A DNA stretch of 61,148 nt from Candidatus Melainabacteria bacterium. Its GTDB lineage: Bacteria > Cyanobacteriota > Vampirovibrionia > Vampirovibrionales > Vampirovibrionaceae. The position numbers and the translations under genes are program-made. The first letter of the stretch is position 1, and every line of letters begins with the position of its first letter. Location of the stretch: contig CABHPA010000092.1 in the NCBI GenBank assembly GCA_902168245.1, positions 1 to 61,148 on the forward strand. Direction: 5' to 3'. Shown in pieces: positions 17,239 to 26,318 of this stretch. The notes under the pieces were generated by a model. That model made no database searches and was not told where the DNA came from. It saw only the letters and a program-made list of their open reading frames with translations.

Positions 17239-19678
17239 AATTGACCCTCCGTTCTTTGAGCCAGATAATTGGCCAGTTCTCACCATGTTCCTCTTTTAAA
17301 GCTTTTAAATGAGCAATCGTCTGCTTGTCGGAGACGGCCACAAAAGAGAGCGCTACAGGTCCCAAATTGAGTTCAAATAACCGGCGGCCTGCCCCGGAAA
17401 CATAGTAATAATGCCGTTTTTTAATCCCGTTTTTAATGATCTGGATTTGCGCTTCATTCAGCCCCATAATGGTATACAAATCTTTGGGTCCAAAATGCTG
17501 CTCGGTGCCCTTTTTATCGGCTTCTTCATTGGGCAAGAGGATTTTGGTGGGGCACGATTCCACCAGGACATCAAAAATGCCGGAACGAACGGCATCCGAT
17601 AAACTTTGAGTGGCCAGTACCACAGCACAATTGGCTTTCCTCAGAACTTTGAGCCATTCCCGAATTTTTTCCCGAAAGACCGGATGCCCCAGCATCACCC
17701 AGGCTTCATCCAACACCAGTAAGGCAGGTTGGCCTTTGAGGGATTTTTCAAAGCGGCGAAACAGATACAGCAGTACCGGAATGGCGGCTTTATCGCCCAT
17801 GCCCATTAGCTCTTCAACCTCAATGACCGTGAAATGACTATCCCGCAAACCGTCCTGCTCACTATCCAGCAGACTGCCCAGGTTGCCGCTGACGGTATAG
17901 TAATTCAAGGCGGAGCGAACTTCTTCATCCTGCAAGGTGGACAGATAATCGGTCAGAGACCGGTGTTCTGGTTCGGTCGCATCTCGAAACAGTTTTAATG
18001 CCTTAAAGATGCTCTCTTTTTGTCTGGGGGTAGGCGATTTACCCGCTTGCAGCTCAAAACAGGTTTCCAGCCATTCTGCCGCTGCGGTCATATCGTTTTC
18101 GGTTTCTAAGGATAATAATGGCGTAAACTGTGGGCTATTGCTGGCCCCAATGTCATAATGGTTTCCGCCTACTGCATGGGTTAAGGCCCAGAGTGAATTG
18201 CCCTTATCAAAGGCAAAGACGCTGGCATTGGGGTATCGCAGAAATTGCGCCACTTTGGTAGCCAGAAGCGTGGATTTCCCGGAACCCGTTGGGCCAAAGA
18301 CCAACGTATGTCCCACATCCCCTTGGTGCAGGTGAAATCGAAACGGGGTTGAGCCGGATGTGGCCCCAAACATTAACGGGGGTGAATTGGGTGGATAGAG
18401 CGGATTGGGGCAAGTTTCCGCACCGGCAAACACGCTGGAGGAACTCATCAGATCGGCAAAATTCTGAGTGCTAATCAAGGCGCGGCGAACATTGGGATGC
18501 GCATGGCCGGGTAAACTGCCCAGCCAAGCTTCCAGGGTGTTAATGGTTTCTAACCGAGCGGCAAACCCTTCGCGCTGAATCTCCCGAATCATAATCCGGG
18601 CATTTTCCTCTAACGTGTCCAAGTCCGGCCCCATTAAGACGACCACCGAGGTGAAATAACCAAATCCCACCAGACCCGAATGGGCATCGTTCATGGCCGC
18701 TTCTGCCTGGTGGGCCATATGGGCGGCATCATCATTGCGCAAACTGGTATGAATTTTAAACACTTGGTTTAAGAATGGGGTTTCTTTTTGTTTCCAGGTG
18801 CGGCGATTGGCCTTCATTGCTCCCGTGCTTTGGTGCGAGGATAAGCAAATGTGGCGATTGGCCAGATAAAAGGAAATGGCAAAATGGTCAAAAATATTCA
18901 GCATGTTGGGAAAGGATTCCATGGGAAAACCTTCCAGAGACACGCAGCAGATATAGTTTTCACCGATTTTGGGCGTATCGCCGACCCAGAGTTCCTGGCT
19001 GCCCAAAAAACTATCCAGATACATGGCCGGAATGTTCAGGGGGTGATGCAATCCGGTCAGTCGGGCATGGAAAAATTCCACCAGATCATCCCGTAAGTGT
19101 TCTCGGCCGTAGGCGTCGGTAAACAAATAACTTCTCATTCGTTCCATGGTCAGGACGGTACTGACCAAATCCTCAAAATCCTGGATCATCTTTTTGAAGG
19201 CTTGTAGCTGTTTATCCCGGTATTGAAGGGGCTGGTTAGTTTCTTGGCGATACATGAGATCGGTAAGCTTACTGTTCTGGGGGCTGGGTGGCGTATAGGT
19301 CAGGATGAGTGCCAAATGGGTTTCAAAATGGTTGCCCTGGGTCTCAAAGCTTTCCCGAAATTCGGCGTCAATCAGTTGGGTAATGAAATCGGGGAAGGCG
19401 GATCGACTGGCATCTGGATACCCAGAGGCAGGCACCCGCACCGCATATTGGTTAATGATCACATCGCCATTAAAATGGGCCAGACCATTGTTCAGGATGG
19501 CGGTTAAATAGTTCCGTTCCCCAAATGTGGCGCTGGCGGTATCTGGGCCTTGGTAAAACCAACCGACCGTATAGGAACCGTCCTTGCCTTCGATAATCCC
19601 GTCATCTACCAGCATGGCGGGATTGATTAAATTGGATACGCCTTTTTCGGGGGTATGATAGGGTTTGAGTGAATGCAT
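17219..19678 (-). CDS. trbE: Secretion ATPase TrbE/VirB4
   Basis: An 819-aa ATPase that powers pilus assembly and substrate transfer. An N-terminal CagE/TrbE domain precedes Walker A FGPTGSGKST at about residue 462 and Walker B LLVLDEAWVML near 654. Full length for the family. Start ATG at 19678 with GAGGGG nearby. The order trbB-C-D-E is the same as in RP4. Confidence 0.96.
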   Translation of the reverse strand: MHSLKPYHTPEKGVSNLINPAMLVDDGIIEGKDGSYTVGWFYQGPDTASATFGERNYLTAILNNGLAHFNGDVIINQYAVRVPASGYPDASRSAFPDFITQLIDAEFRESFETQGNHFETHLALILTYTPPSPQNSKLTDLMYRQETNQPLQYRDKQLQAFKKMIQDFEDLVSTVLTMERMRSYLFTDAYGREHLRDDLVEFFHARLTGLHHPLNIPAMYLDSFLGSQELWVGDTPKIGENYICCVSLEGFPMESFPNMLNIFDHFAISFYLANRHICLSSHQSTGAMKANRRTWKQKETPFLNQVFKIHTSLRNDDAAHMAHQAEAAMNDAHSGLVGFGYFTSVVVLMGPDLDTLEENARIMIREIQREGFAARLETINTLEAWLGSLPGHAHPNVRRALISTQNFADLMSSSSVFAGAETCPNPLYPPNSPPLMFGATSGSTPFRFHLHQGDVGHTLVFGPTGSGKSTLLATKVAQFLRYPNASVFAFDKGNSLWALTHAVGGNHYDIGASNSPQFTPLLSLETENDMTAAAEWLETCFELQAGKSPTPRQKESIFKALKLFRDATEPEHRSLTDYLSTLQDEEVRSALNYYTVSGNLGSLLDSEQDGLRDSHFTVIEVEELMGMGDKAAIPVLLYLFRRFEKSLKGQPALLVLDEAWVMLGHPVFREKIREWLKVLRKANCAVVLATQSLSDAVRSGIFDVLVESCPTKILLPNEEADKKGTEQHFGPKDLYTIMGLNEAQIQIIKNGIKKRHYYYVSGAGRRLFELNLGPVALSFVAVSDKQTIAHLKALKEEHGENWPIIWLKERRVNYEALLN

Positions 19679-19696
19679 GGTTTCCCCTCTGATTGC

Positions 19697-19972
19697 TTAC
19701 CGTCTGGGCTTGGGTGGATAATAGGACTGGTACTGAATGTGGCGGAGATAGACTTGACTCAGGTAAGGATCTTTTTTGGCCATTTGCCTGAACAGGCCGA
19801 GAAAAACCACCCAGAGTACCGCGCAGATCCCGGTGACCCACCAGCTTTGCGAGCTGATAATCAAGCCTGCGCAGACCAAAGCGGTGAACATGACCAATTT
19901 GCGTTCTCCGCCTAAAAACAGGTTGGCTCGGTGAAAGGCCCGATAAAACGGGGTGCGGCGTAATTGACTCAT
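19697..19972 (-). CDS. trbD: TrbD/VirB3 membrane protein
   Basis: A 91-aa protein with the family pattern: N-terminal RRTPFYRAFHRANLFLGG, then two adjacent membrane helices (about residues 27-65) and a short polar tail. VirB3 proteins work with VirB4. The ATG overlaps the trbC stop and the gene is 18 bp before trbE. Confidence 0.93.
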   Translation of the reverse strand: MSQLRRTPFYRAFHRANLFLGGERKLVMFTALVCAGLIISSQSWWVTGICAVLWVVFLGLFRQMAKKDPYLSQVYLRHIQYQSYYPPKPRR

Positions 19973-20313
19973 TAAAAAGCGGCCCCGGCAGTCGAAAAAA
20001 GTCCGGATAATAGATTAGAGGCCATAATAACCAAGGAAATCACCAACACTAGCATAATACCCCGGCGCATGAATTCATTAATCTCGCCGCCCCAGATGAG
20101 CATACCGCCACAGCCAATAATGCCGAGTAAAGAAATGGTATAAGCCACAGGCCCCTGGATACTGCGTTGGATGGTCTGTAAGGGTGTTTCCCAGGGCAGG
20201 CCACCACCGCCTGCGGCACTGGCTTGAGCGGCTTCTGGAAAAAGAAACGTCAAAACTAATAGCCCGCTTAGTAAACTGAAAGCCAGAATCAAATGTTTGG
20301 AATATTGGATCAT
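19972..20313 (-). CDS. trbC: Pilin TrbC/VirB2
   Basis: A 113-aa prepilin with a long signal peptide (cut near AQA), followed by GGGGLPWETPLQTIQRSIQGPVA, close in form to RP4 TrbC, and two membrane helices. It ends SGLFSTAG then AAF. RP4 TrbC is trimmed at a C-terminal Gly and cyclised by TraF; Gly110 here followed by three small or aromatic residues could be the equivalent, so the mature pilin may be circular. AGGAGG lies just before the ATG. Confidence 0.93.
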   Translation of the reverse strand: MIQYSKHLILAFSLLSGLLVLTFLFPEAAQASAAGGGGLPWETPLQTIQRSIQGPVAYTISLLGIIGCGGMLIWGGEINEFMRRGIMLVLVISLVIMASNLLSGLFSTAGAAF

Positions 20314-20413
20314 GAAACCTCCTCTGAAAAAGTAAACAAGCCGCAGCCCGGCTGATTTAAAGCCGGAGGGATGAAAACCTGTTTGAAAACAAAACGAACG
20401 CGAAAATGACAGT

Positions 20414-21385
20414 TTAGTCTAAAAGATACTCCCCTTTCTGATACCCATGGACAGTGACGAGTTCCTCGACTTTCCGTCCTGCTGGAGTTTTTGCAATGGC
20501 AATAATTAAATCAACGGCTTCCCCAATCAGCGTATGCATCGAGGCAGGCGTTGCTTCTGCAATAAGCTGTTCCAGACGGATTAAACCGGCCTTGGCGTTG
20601 TTAGCATGCACAGTGGCCACGCCACCAGGATGGCCTGTGTTCCAAGCTTTCAATAAGGCAAGCGCCTCGGGACCTCGGACCTCACCGACCAGAATGCGAT
20701 CCGGGCGCAAGCGCATGGTGGTTTTCAAAAGACGCAACATATCCACTTGATCGGTGGAATGCAACAAGACCGCATTTTTGGCACTGCATTGAATTTCAGC
20801 CGTATCTTCAATAATCACCAGCCGATGCTCGGGGTGGATTTCGACGATGCCTGCAATAATGGCGTTGGTCAGCGTGGTTTTTCCAGAGCCTGTGCCGCCC
20901 ACGACCAAAATATTGCGGCGATTGGCAATGGCCTCTCGAATGACGGCTGTTTGTTCTGGTGTTAAAATGCCATCATTGAGGTAGTCAGTCAGTGTCATGA
21001 TTTTGGAGGCTTTTTTACGGATGGTAAAAACAGGTGCAGGGACCACAGGCGGCAGAATGGCTTCAAACCGTTCTCCGGTTGGTAATTCTCGCTCCAGAAT
21101 TGGATTGTCCCGTGTAATCGTATCCTTGTGATAAGCCGCCACACTGCCGATTAAGGATTCTGCCTGAGAGGGCATCAGGGTGCTAATGGGCTCCATGACT
21201 CCGCCTAGATATTCTACCCACAAGGTGCCATCGGCATTCAGCATGAGTTCAATAACGGTGGGTGTTTTCAGTAAGGTCAGGATTTTGGAACCCAGTAAGC
21301 GGTTGATTTTCTCAACGGCTCGGCTGGTTTCCGCGCTGAAAACGCCGATATTCAACGGTTGATGTGGTTCCCCCGAAATGACCAT
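20414..21385 (-). CDS. trbB: Secretion ATPase TrbB/VirB11
   Basis: A 323-aa hexameric traffic ATPase: Walker A VVGGTGSGKTT at about residue 163, Asp box VIIEDTAEIQ, Walker B RPDRILVGEVRGPEAL. It is the first gene of the operon. The 100-bp gap before trbC holds a 6-bp hairpin (CCGGCT/AGCCGG on the transcribed strand) with no U-run, perhaps an RNA-processing or translation-control element that lets the pilin be made in excess. The A/T-rich region 21386-21521 probably holds the operon promoter. Confidence 0.96.
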   Translation of the reverse strand: MVISGEPHQPLNIGVFSAETSRAVEKINRLLGSKILTLLKTPTVIELMLNADGTLWVEYLGGVMEPISTLMPSQAESLIGSVAAYHKDTITRDNPILERELPTGERFEAILPPVVPAPVFTIRKKASKIMTLTDYLNDGILTPEQTAVIREAIANRRNILVVGGTGSGKTTLTNAIIAGIVEIHPEHRLVIIEDTAEIQCSAKNAVLLHSTDQVDMLRLLKTTMRLRPDRILVGEVRGPEALALLKAWNTGHPGGVATVHANNAKAGLIRLEQLIAEATPASMHTLIGEAVDLIIAIAKTPAGRKVEELVTVHGYQKGEYLLD

Positions 21386-21521
21386 TGATTAAAACCTGCC
21401 TACTACTCTTACTCTGATTTTTTAAAAACCATAGGATAGATTATATTGGTAGGGTAAAAGCATTGCAAGCAGAATTTATGACTGGGTAGATTTTATTATG
21501 GTTAATAATATAAATATAAGG

Positions 21522-22049
21522 TTAATTACTGGGCTTTAGCAATTCGTGAAGGGGTTGACCGAGCGCCTGGGCTAACTTACTGGCTGTTGTAAGGCTGATA
21601 TTGATTTCGGCCCGTTCCAGTGCGATGAATAAATTGGGGTGGATATCTGACAATTCGGCAGCCTCTTTTTGGGTCAGATTGAGGGCCTTGCGTGCCTGCT
21701 TGAAGTTCTGACTCAACACTTTCCGTTCATAGGGTATTCCATCTGAGTTATCGATTTGTTGCGCATAATCAACCCAGAGGGCGTCGCGGTCCAGATGCGC
21801 ATGTTTGGCATAATCGGGTTGCAAGAGTTGGTATAACGGCACTTTTACGGCTTGGGACATTAAGGCCATCGTGTCAATTCCAACATTGGAGATAAGTCGT
21901 TCCACATTGGATAAGTACGGTTGTGCCAGCTGAGTTTTTTCATGGATGTCCATTTGGCGCAATCCAGCTGCTAGCCGTGCAATTTTGTAATTTTTCGCAA
22001 AGACACGCTGCTCAAAAAGAACTGGCTTTTTGTTTTCCAGCTTTGGCAT
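21522..22049 (-). CDS. Tandem HTH (XRE-type) regulator
   Basis: A 175-aa protein made of two XRE-type HTH domains (about residues 15-75 and 110-170) joined by a short linker; both have the usual Gln/Ser recognition helix region (QPYLSNVERLIS and HPNLFIALERAEI). The ATG at 22049 is preferred to a TTG at 22055. It lies 137 bp upstream of the trb operon on the same strand, so it is a likely regulator of transfer genes. Single-chain two-HTH repressors bind palindromes as pseudo-dimers. Confidence 0.8.
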   Translation of the reverse strand: MPKLENKKPVLFEQRVFAKNYKIARLAAGLRQMDIHEKTQLAQPYLSNVERLISNVGIDTMALMSQAVKVPLYQLLQPDYAKHAHLDRDALWVDYAQQIDNSDGIPYERKVLSQNFKQARKALNLTQKEAAELSDIHPNLFIALERAEINISLTTASKLAQALGQPLHELLKPSN

Positions 22050-22202
22050 ATACAACTCTCTTTATCCAGGGTTCAGGTCAAGCCCTGCCTCTCTTGATGG
22101 ATGAGGCAGTAATATGAACCCTCCTGAAATGCAATTATGCGATCCGGCATGTGAGAATTGCAACCGGGAAACTCAACTATTTATGCAATTGTCAAAGTAC
22201 GC

Positions 22203-22463
22203 TTACCAAAGTTGAGACGTTTGGCCAATATCCAGCAGATTTTGCAGTTCCAGCACCAGTTCGGCAATGGCTGCTGCCTCGGATGGAGAGCGAGCCTGAA
22301 TGTTGGCCCAGGCTACCGAAAAACGCTCTGGCAGGGGTTCGGCCTGCTGAATCAGCTTGATCATCTTGAGTTTGGCCAAGCCGGAGGCATGGGCTTCCTG
22401 GTACTGTTTTTCCAAGATGGGGCAGACAATGCCAAAGGCGTCTTGAGCACTTATTGGATTCAT
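22203..22463 (-). CDS. Hypothetical protein
   Basis: An 86-aa soluble protein rich in Ala, Leu and Glu, probably helical, without a recognised family. It begins two bases after the stop of the 57-aa gene upstream and probably depends on it for translation. The pair is divergent from the XRE gene at 22751. Confidence 0.5.
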   Translation of the reverse strand: MNPISAQDAFGIVCPILEKQYQEAHASGLAKLKMIKLIQQAEPLPERFSVAWANIQARSPSEAAAIAELVLELQNLLDIGQTSQLW

Positions 22464-22465
22464 GG

Positions 22466-22639
22466 TTAGGCGCCTGTTTTCTGGCCGTTTGTGTGGTTAG
22501 GCCGCTCATCGATGGCTTGGATCGATTTCCATACCTGAGGTGGCCTCGGTAAGGGCTGATCATACCGTAACAGTCTAGCCGCAATGAGTTTGGCAAAGGT
22601 GTTTCTTGGATGCTGCTCAGCGGGCGGTTTTTCAAACAT
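22466..22639 (-). CDS. Small hypothetical protein
   Basis: A 57-aa basic protein (RLLRYDQPLPRPPQVWKSI). The longest frame begins at 22771, overlapping the divergent XRE gene; the ATG at 22639 with AGGAGAGG 11 bases upstream is the better start. Function unknown. Confidence 0.45.
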   Translation of the reverse strand: MFEKPPAEQHPRNTFAKLIAARLLRYDQPLPRPPQVWKSIQAIDERPNHTNGQKTGA

Positions 22640-22750
22640 GATCAGGACAACCTCTCCTGGTTGTATTAAGATGAGGAACAACCACTGCTCCAATTCGGGC
22701 GGTGGTTTTGCTGTTTTAAGGTTTGTTGTAGTGACTATAACACATTGTCC

Positions 22751-23029
22751 ATGAAAAATTCCAATACCCATTTATCAACTCGTCTTCGAGAGTTGAGGGG
22801 TGAGAAGCCCTTAACGGAAGTGGAGCGGCAGACCGGTGTCCCAAGAGGGAATCTGCTTCGGTATGAGCAAGGGGTTTATTTGCCGAAGGCCAAAGTGCTT
22901 AAAACGCTTGCAGGGTATTATCAAATTCCGTATCAGGCTCTAAAATGCTTATATTATGATGATTTATATTCAAACGATCCTGAAGAGCTAGACATAGTAT
23001 TATATTGGGCTAAAAGCAAATCCCAATAA
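22751..23029 (+). CDS. XRE-family HTH regulator
   Basis: A 92-aa protein with one HTH_3 domain (about residues 8-62: RLRELRGEKPLTEVERQTGVPRGNLLRYEQG) and a short acidic C-terminus. I use the ATG at 22751; a TTG lies two codons upstream. Transcribed divergently from the small genes at 22203-22639, with the shared control region at about 22640-22750. Probably a repressor of plasmid functions. Confidence 0.75.
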   Translation: MKNSNTHLSTRLRELRGEKPLTEVERQTGVPRGNLLRYEQGVYLPKAKVLKTLAGYYQIPYQALKCLYYDDLYSNDPEELDIVLYWAKSKSQ

Positions 23030-23372
23030 CCTCAGTGGATCTTGCCAAGCCATAGTCTGGCATTTGCATGGGCATTTCAGGGCGGGAGTACATCGATTTT
23101 GGGAAATCAGAATGGTATAATGCCCCTTGTTGCTGCTGTATGGACAGTGACATACCCTGCCACTTGGCCCATCCTGATGGTGTACAGGCTCACCCGGTGT
23201 ATCTTCAGAGGTATAAATGGGAAGCAAGGTGCAATTCCTTGCCAGCGACAATAGAAAACATTCGGCTCCAATTGAATGTAAATGCTTTCCTCTAGGCAGT
23301 TTAATAATTGGTTTGTATAAAAACAACATTGTTGTGGAGGGGGCGCGGTACACGCGAGTTAAGAGTTCTGGG
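23030..23372 (+). other. 343-bp stretch without a confident gene
   Basis: Several overlapping frames are open here, including a plus-strand one of 75 codons at 23068-23295 with a Cys-rich stretch (CCCCMDSDIPC), but none has a ribosome site or recognisable domain. I see no strong terminator. It may hold the promoter or an uncharacterised small gene. Confidence 0.3.
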
Positions 23373-23672
23373 CTATCCTTTCCGGACGTGTTGGGCGGAT
23401 AGCCAAGCTTGGGAGAGTGCTGGATATTTGTTGTTCAGGACATTGGCATACACCAGCAGTCGATTCCGTAGTTCCGGATATTGATCCAGAGCTTTTATGC
23501 CAGCGGTCCAGTGAGCCAATTGCGCGAACCGTTTCTGTTGGCCCAATCGTAGGGCCCGTTTATGCGGCGGTAAGAAACCACCTTGCGCATAATCGCGCAG
23601 GCAGAGTTCCAATTGATCGGCAATGGCTGTGACCACGGTTAAACACAGGGGCTGCCATAGTGTCATGAGCAT
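23373..23672 (-). CDS. Hypothetical protein
   Basis: A 99-aa, Leu/Ala-rich protein with basic patches and no recognised domain. The start has CGAGGAG a few bases upstream, which supports translation. It lies 69 bp after the 201-aa hypothetical gene on the same strand and may be co-transcribed with it. Confidence 0.55.
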   Translation of the reverse strand: MLMTLWQPLCLTVVTAIADQLELCLRDYAQGGFLPPHKRALRLGQQKRFAQLAHWTAGIKALDQYPELRNRLLVYANVLNNKYPALSQAWLSAQHVRKG

Positions 23673-23741
23673 ACTGTACTCCTCGGGAAATGAAATGGAA
23701 GGGTCTTTTGGGAAGAATTTAGCCCCCGCATTGGTTTTGGG

Positions 23742-24347
23742 TTAGAGATCCAGTTTTTTAACTTTCATGCCCATCTGATTATCCTGGGTAGTGGTATTTT
23801 CCTTCGGGGTGGGTAAATTCGCTAAAATGTCCTGAACCGGCTTTTTACCTCCCTTGGACGGTGAAACCAGTTTCAGGTAAAATTCCTCTCGTAGCGCGCT
23901 TAGGAAGCGTTCCACCTCGGTGGTTCCTTTCTCCACATAGGTATGGGTGACTTGAGCAACCGCCTCCAGGGTGGGTTCGGCTTTGAACTCCTGGCAGGTG
24001 GCAAAGTATTTCTGGATATAGGTTACCAGGGCCAGAATATGATCGGCCATAAAGTCCTGGTTGTCATCCGATAAGACATATAGATAATTCATGGCTTTGT
24101 GTAACAGCTCATTCTGGTCATATTCGCGGCGTTTATTCTTGGATTTGTGCAAGCCCAGAATTTTGTCGCTGCCAAGCGTCCGAAAGGAATTTTCTCGCTC
24201 ATGGGCATCGAATTCCCGATTGGCAATCAGCATCAGGGATTCGCTAATAATACTGCGAATCTCATCCGGTAAAATAATGATTAGTTTAAAAGCTTGGGAT
24301 AATTTGGGTTGGCGGTCATACCAGCGTTTAAATGTGGGTTGTGTCAT
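23742..24347 (-). CDS. Hypothetical protein
   Basis: A 201-aa soluble protein rich in charged and aromatic residues, probably alpha-helical (LLHKAMNYLYVLSDDNQDFMADHILALVTYIQKYF), with a Lys/Pro-rich tail. I do not recognise the family. No Shine-Dalgarno is visible before the ATG. Possibly a plasmid-maintenance protein by location only. Confidence 0.6.
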   Translation of the reverse strand: MTQPTFKRWYDRQPKLSQAFKLIIILPDEIRSIISESLMLIANREFDAHERENSFRTLGSDKILGLHKSKNKRREYDQNELLHKAMNYLYVLSDDNQDFMADHILALVTYIQKYFATCQEFKAEPTLEAVAQVTHTYVEKGTTEVERFLSALREEFYLKLVSPSKGGKKPVQDILANLPTPKENTTTQDNQMGMKVKKLDL

Positions 24348-24505
24348 TTTGGGAGGTATCCGGAAGTCATCATTACAAAAAATGCCAATGGTCTTTGTGA
24401 TGGCAAAAAAAGGGTTTCAAGAAAGTAATACCCATTTGGGGCAACCGTTAATCAGTAATAGAAAAACCTGCTGTGGTCCTGTTTTTGTCAAGAAAAACCT
24501 TCTCA

Positions 24506-24545
24506 TTGAACTCAGTAGAAATCTATAATTTTCAACTGAGTTCAG
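24506..24545. other. Probable tyrosine-recombinase core site
   Basis: Two 15-bp arms in inverted orientation, TTGAACTCAGTAGAA (24506-24520) and TTCAACTGAGTTCAG (24531-24545), match at 13 of 15 positions and flank a 10-bp A/T-rich spacer. A third arm, CCAACTCAGTTGAA, lies at 24591-24604 in direct orientation. The arrangement is that of a recombinase core (arm-spacer-arm), about 180 bp upstream of a tyrosine recombinase gene. An operator is the alternative reading. Confidence 0.55.
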
Positions 24546-24723
24546 TGGCGGCCCGGGTTAGAGATAGATCGGCTGTTGTCCGTCTTGCCCAACTCAGTTG
24601 AATTTGTCACAATGGCTAAAGAATCGTTTGAGTTTCAAGCATGTGTAGCAGCACGTATTTGTTGTTTCTTTGTGCATTTAGATTTTAGACTGGATTTAAG
24701 GCACGTTTGAAAGGAAGTTAGGA

Positions 24724-25308
24724 ATGGGGCAGGGTAAACAGGCTAAAGTGTTATCGGACAGGCAAATAAAGTCTAGCTTGGCCTATTTGGAGAGTGCCCG
24801 TTATCCTTTACGGGATCGGGTTTTGTTTTTGCTCTCTACCAAAGCGGGTTTACGCGCCAAAGAGATTGCCCATCTCCAATGGTGGATGGTGACGGATGCC
24901 GAAGGTGCGTTATCTGACTGTATTACGTTGGATGATCAGGCCAGTAAGGGGCGTTCAGGTCGGACCATTCCCATGCACCGGCAATTGGTGGCTGCTTTAG
25001 AAACGCTCCAGAAAGCAGATTCTAGGGAATCAGAAGATTTTATTATTGTCAGTGAGCGTGGAAGCCAGATGCGGGCCAGTTCCATTGTGGGTTGGTTTCA
25101 GCGTTTATACGAAAATCTGGGCTTCGAGGGTTGTTCTTCTCATTCCGGACGGCGTACCTTTATTACCAATGCCGCTCGCAAAGTCTCTTTGGTGGGGGCT
25201 AGCCTGCGAGATGTGCAACAACTCGCTGGTCATGCCTCTTTGAATACCACTCAACGCTATGTAGAAGGGGATTCAGAAGCAAAGCGGAAATTGATTGGTC
25301 TGATCTGA
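24724..25308 (+). CDS. Tyrosine site-specific recombinase (short integrase)
   Basis: A 194-aa recombinase consisting almost only of the catalytic domain. The catalytic set is visible: Arg in GLRAKEIAHL, HSGRR (His-x-x-Arg) near residue 140, His in AGHASLNTTQRY and Tyr in the same motif. The N-terminal arm-binding and SAM-like domains of full integrases are absent, typical for small plasmid or element recombinases. AAAGGAAG and AGGA precede the ATG. It probably resolves multimers or integrates the element, acting at the site at 24506-24604. Confidence 0.85.
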   Translation: MGQGKQAKVLSDRQIKSSLAYLESARYPLRDRVLFLLSTKAGLRAKEIAHLQWWMVTDAEGALSDCITLDDQASKGRSGRTIPMHRQLVAALETLQKADSRESEDFIIVSERGSQMRASSIVGWFQRLYENLGFEGCSSHSGRRTFITNAARKVSLVGASLRDVQQLAGHASLNTTQRYVEGDSEAKRKLIGLI

Positions 25309-25598
25309 GCGGGTTTTCGTGATTTTTTAGGTTTTAGCGCTTATGCATTGGGCTTTTGAGGTGGGTTTAACATGCAAATGCCTTGATGGGCGATCGAAAA
25401 CGGGGCTGCTGGCTGGTGGGCTTATTAAGGCCTCAAAAAGGCTAAAGAGATGTTGAGATACCTGAACTTGTATTTAAACGTTTTTACGGGCTCCTGGGTA
25501 AAAATCAGCTTGGAGATCGTGCACTTGGGATCTTCCGGGTTTTGCTCAGTCCATTGAAAGCAGATTGTCCCGGTTTTTGTTTAAGAACGGTGCGCCTG

Positions 25599-26318
25599 CT
25601 ATTTTCCTACCGGTCCGATGGAACTGGCTGCAATAGCCAACTTGTGCCCATAGACACCTGCTTTCAAATTTCTGAGGAAATAGGCTCTGGGTCTTTCCGC
25701 CTGGGGTCGGTTGGCGACATCCCGTAAGCCTTTCAGAACGACATCGGCCCCGTAATCCTTGCACAGGTTGGTTAATTCTTTTTGGAAAATGCCCCAGCCG
25801 CCTTTGATGAACTCTTTGGAGGCTTGAACAAAGACGGGGTGGTTGTCTACAATCCCCATAATATCCCCGTATTGGGCATGCAAGGCTCCCAGTTCGGCAT
25901 TTTTCCATTGTATTTCTGCTGAACCTGTTTCTGGCTGAGTCTGAGGCCAGGGTCCATAGTTGCACTGACAGGTTTGGGGAGACTGCTGGCATTTTCCACA
26001 GGGGCGCAGGTGGGGTTTGGCTGTGTTGGATGACTTGCGTTCAATAATCCTGGGGCGCCCGTGGGCCAGTTTCACCCGGACGGGTTTGCCGGTTATTTCT
26101 GAAAACGTTTGTTCTAGTAACGGCACGACCCGTTTTCTCTCCAATATTTCCAATAGATTCCAGGATTTCACGCCGATGATGGCCCAGCCTCTCTCCAAAC
26201 TGTCCAGATAAGCGTTATCTTGAACCAGAAAGGCAATATCACTGCGTTTTTCTTGGAGATGGTAGCAGGCGTCCTTCCATAGCTTGAGCTTGTTGGGGAT
26301 ATCGGTCTGCAAGAGCAT
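25599..26318 (-). CDS. Possible replication protein, diverged DnaA-domain-I-like paralog
   Basis: A 239-aa protein related to the gene upstream of it. Residues about 40-80 keep a degenerate version of the DnaA domain I fold (LLEQTFSEITGKPVRVKL); a Cys-rich insert follows (CGKCQQSPQTCQC, a possible zinc site), then a C-terminal region starting YGDIMGIVDNHPVF and continuing GGWGIFQKEL that matches the end of the paralog (YGDIRGVMKNHPFF, GGWGTDLGGL). The ATG overlaps the stop of the upstream gene. A role in replication initiation is inferred. Confidence 0.6.
   Translation of the reverse strand: MLLQTDIPNKLKLWKDACYHLQEKRSDIAFLVQDNAYLDSLERGWAIIGVKSWNLLEILERKRVVPLLEQTFSEITGKPVRVKLAHGRPRIIERKSSNTAKPHLRPCGKCQQSPQTCQCNYGPWPQTQPETGSAEIQWKNAELGALHAQYGDIMGIVDNHPVFVQASKEFIKGGWGIFQKELTNLCKDYGADVVLKGLRDVANRPQAERPRAYFLRNLKAGVYGHKLAIAASSIGPVGK

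Noticed and set aside
23068-23295. 75-codon plus-strand frame with CCCC motif
   Set aside because: The Cys stretch is suggestive of metal binding, but there is no ribosome site and a longer opposite frame overlaps it; not enough support for a gene call.
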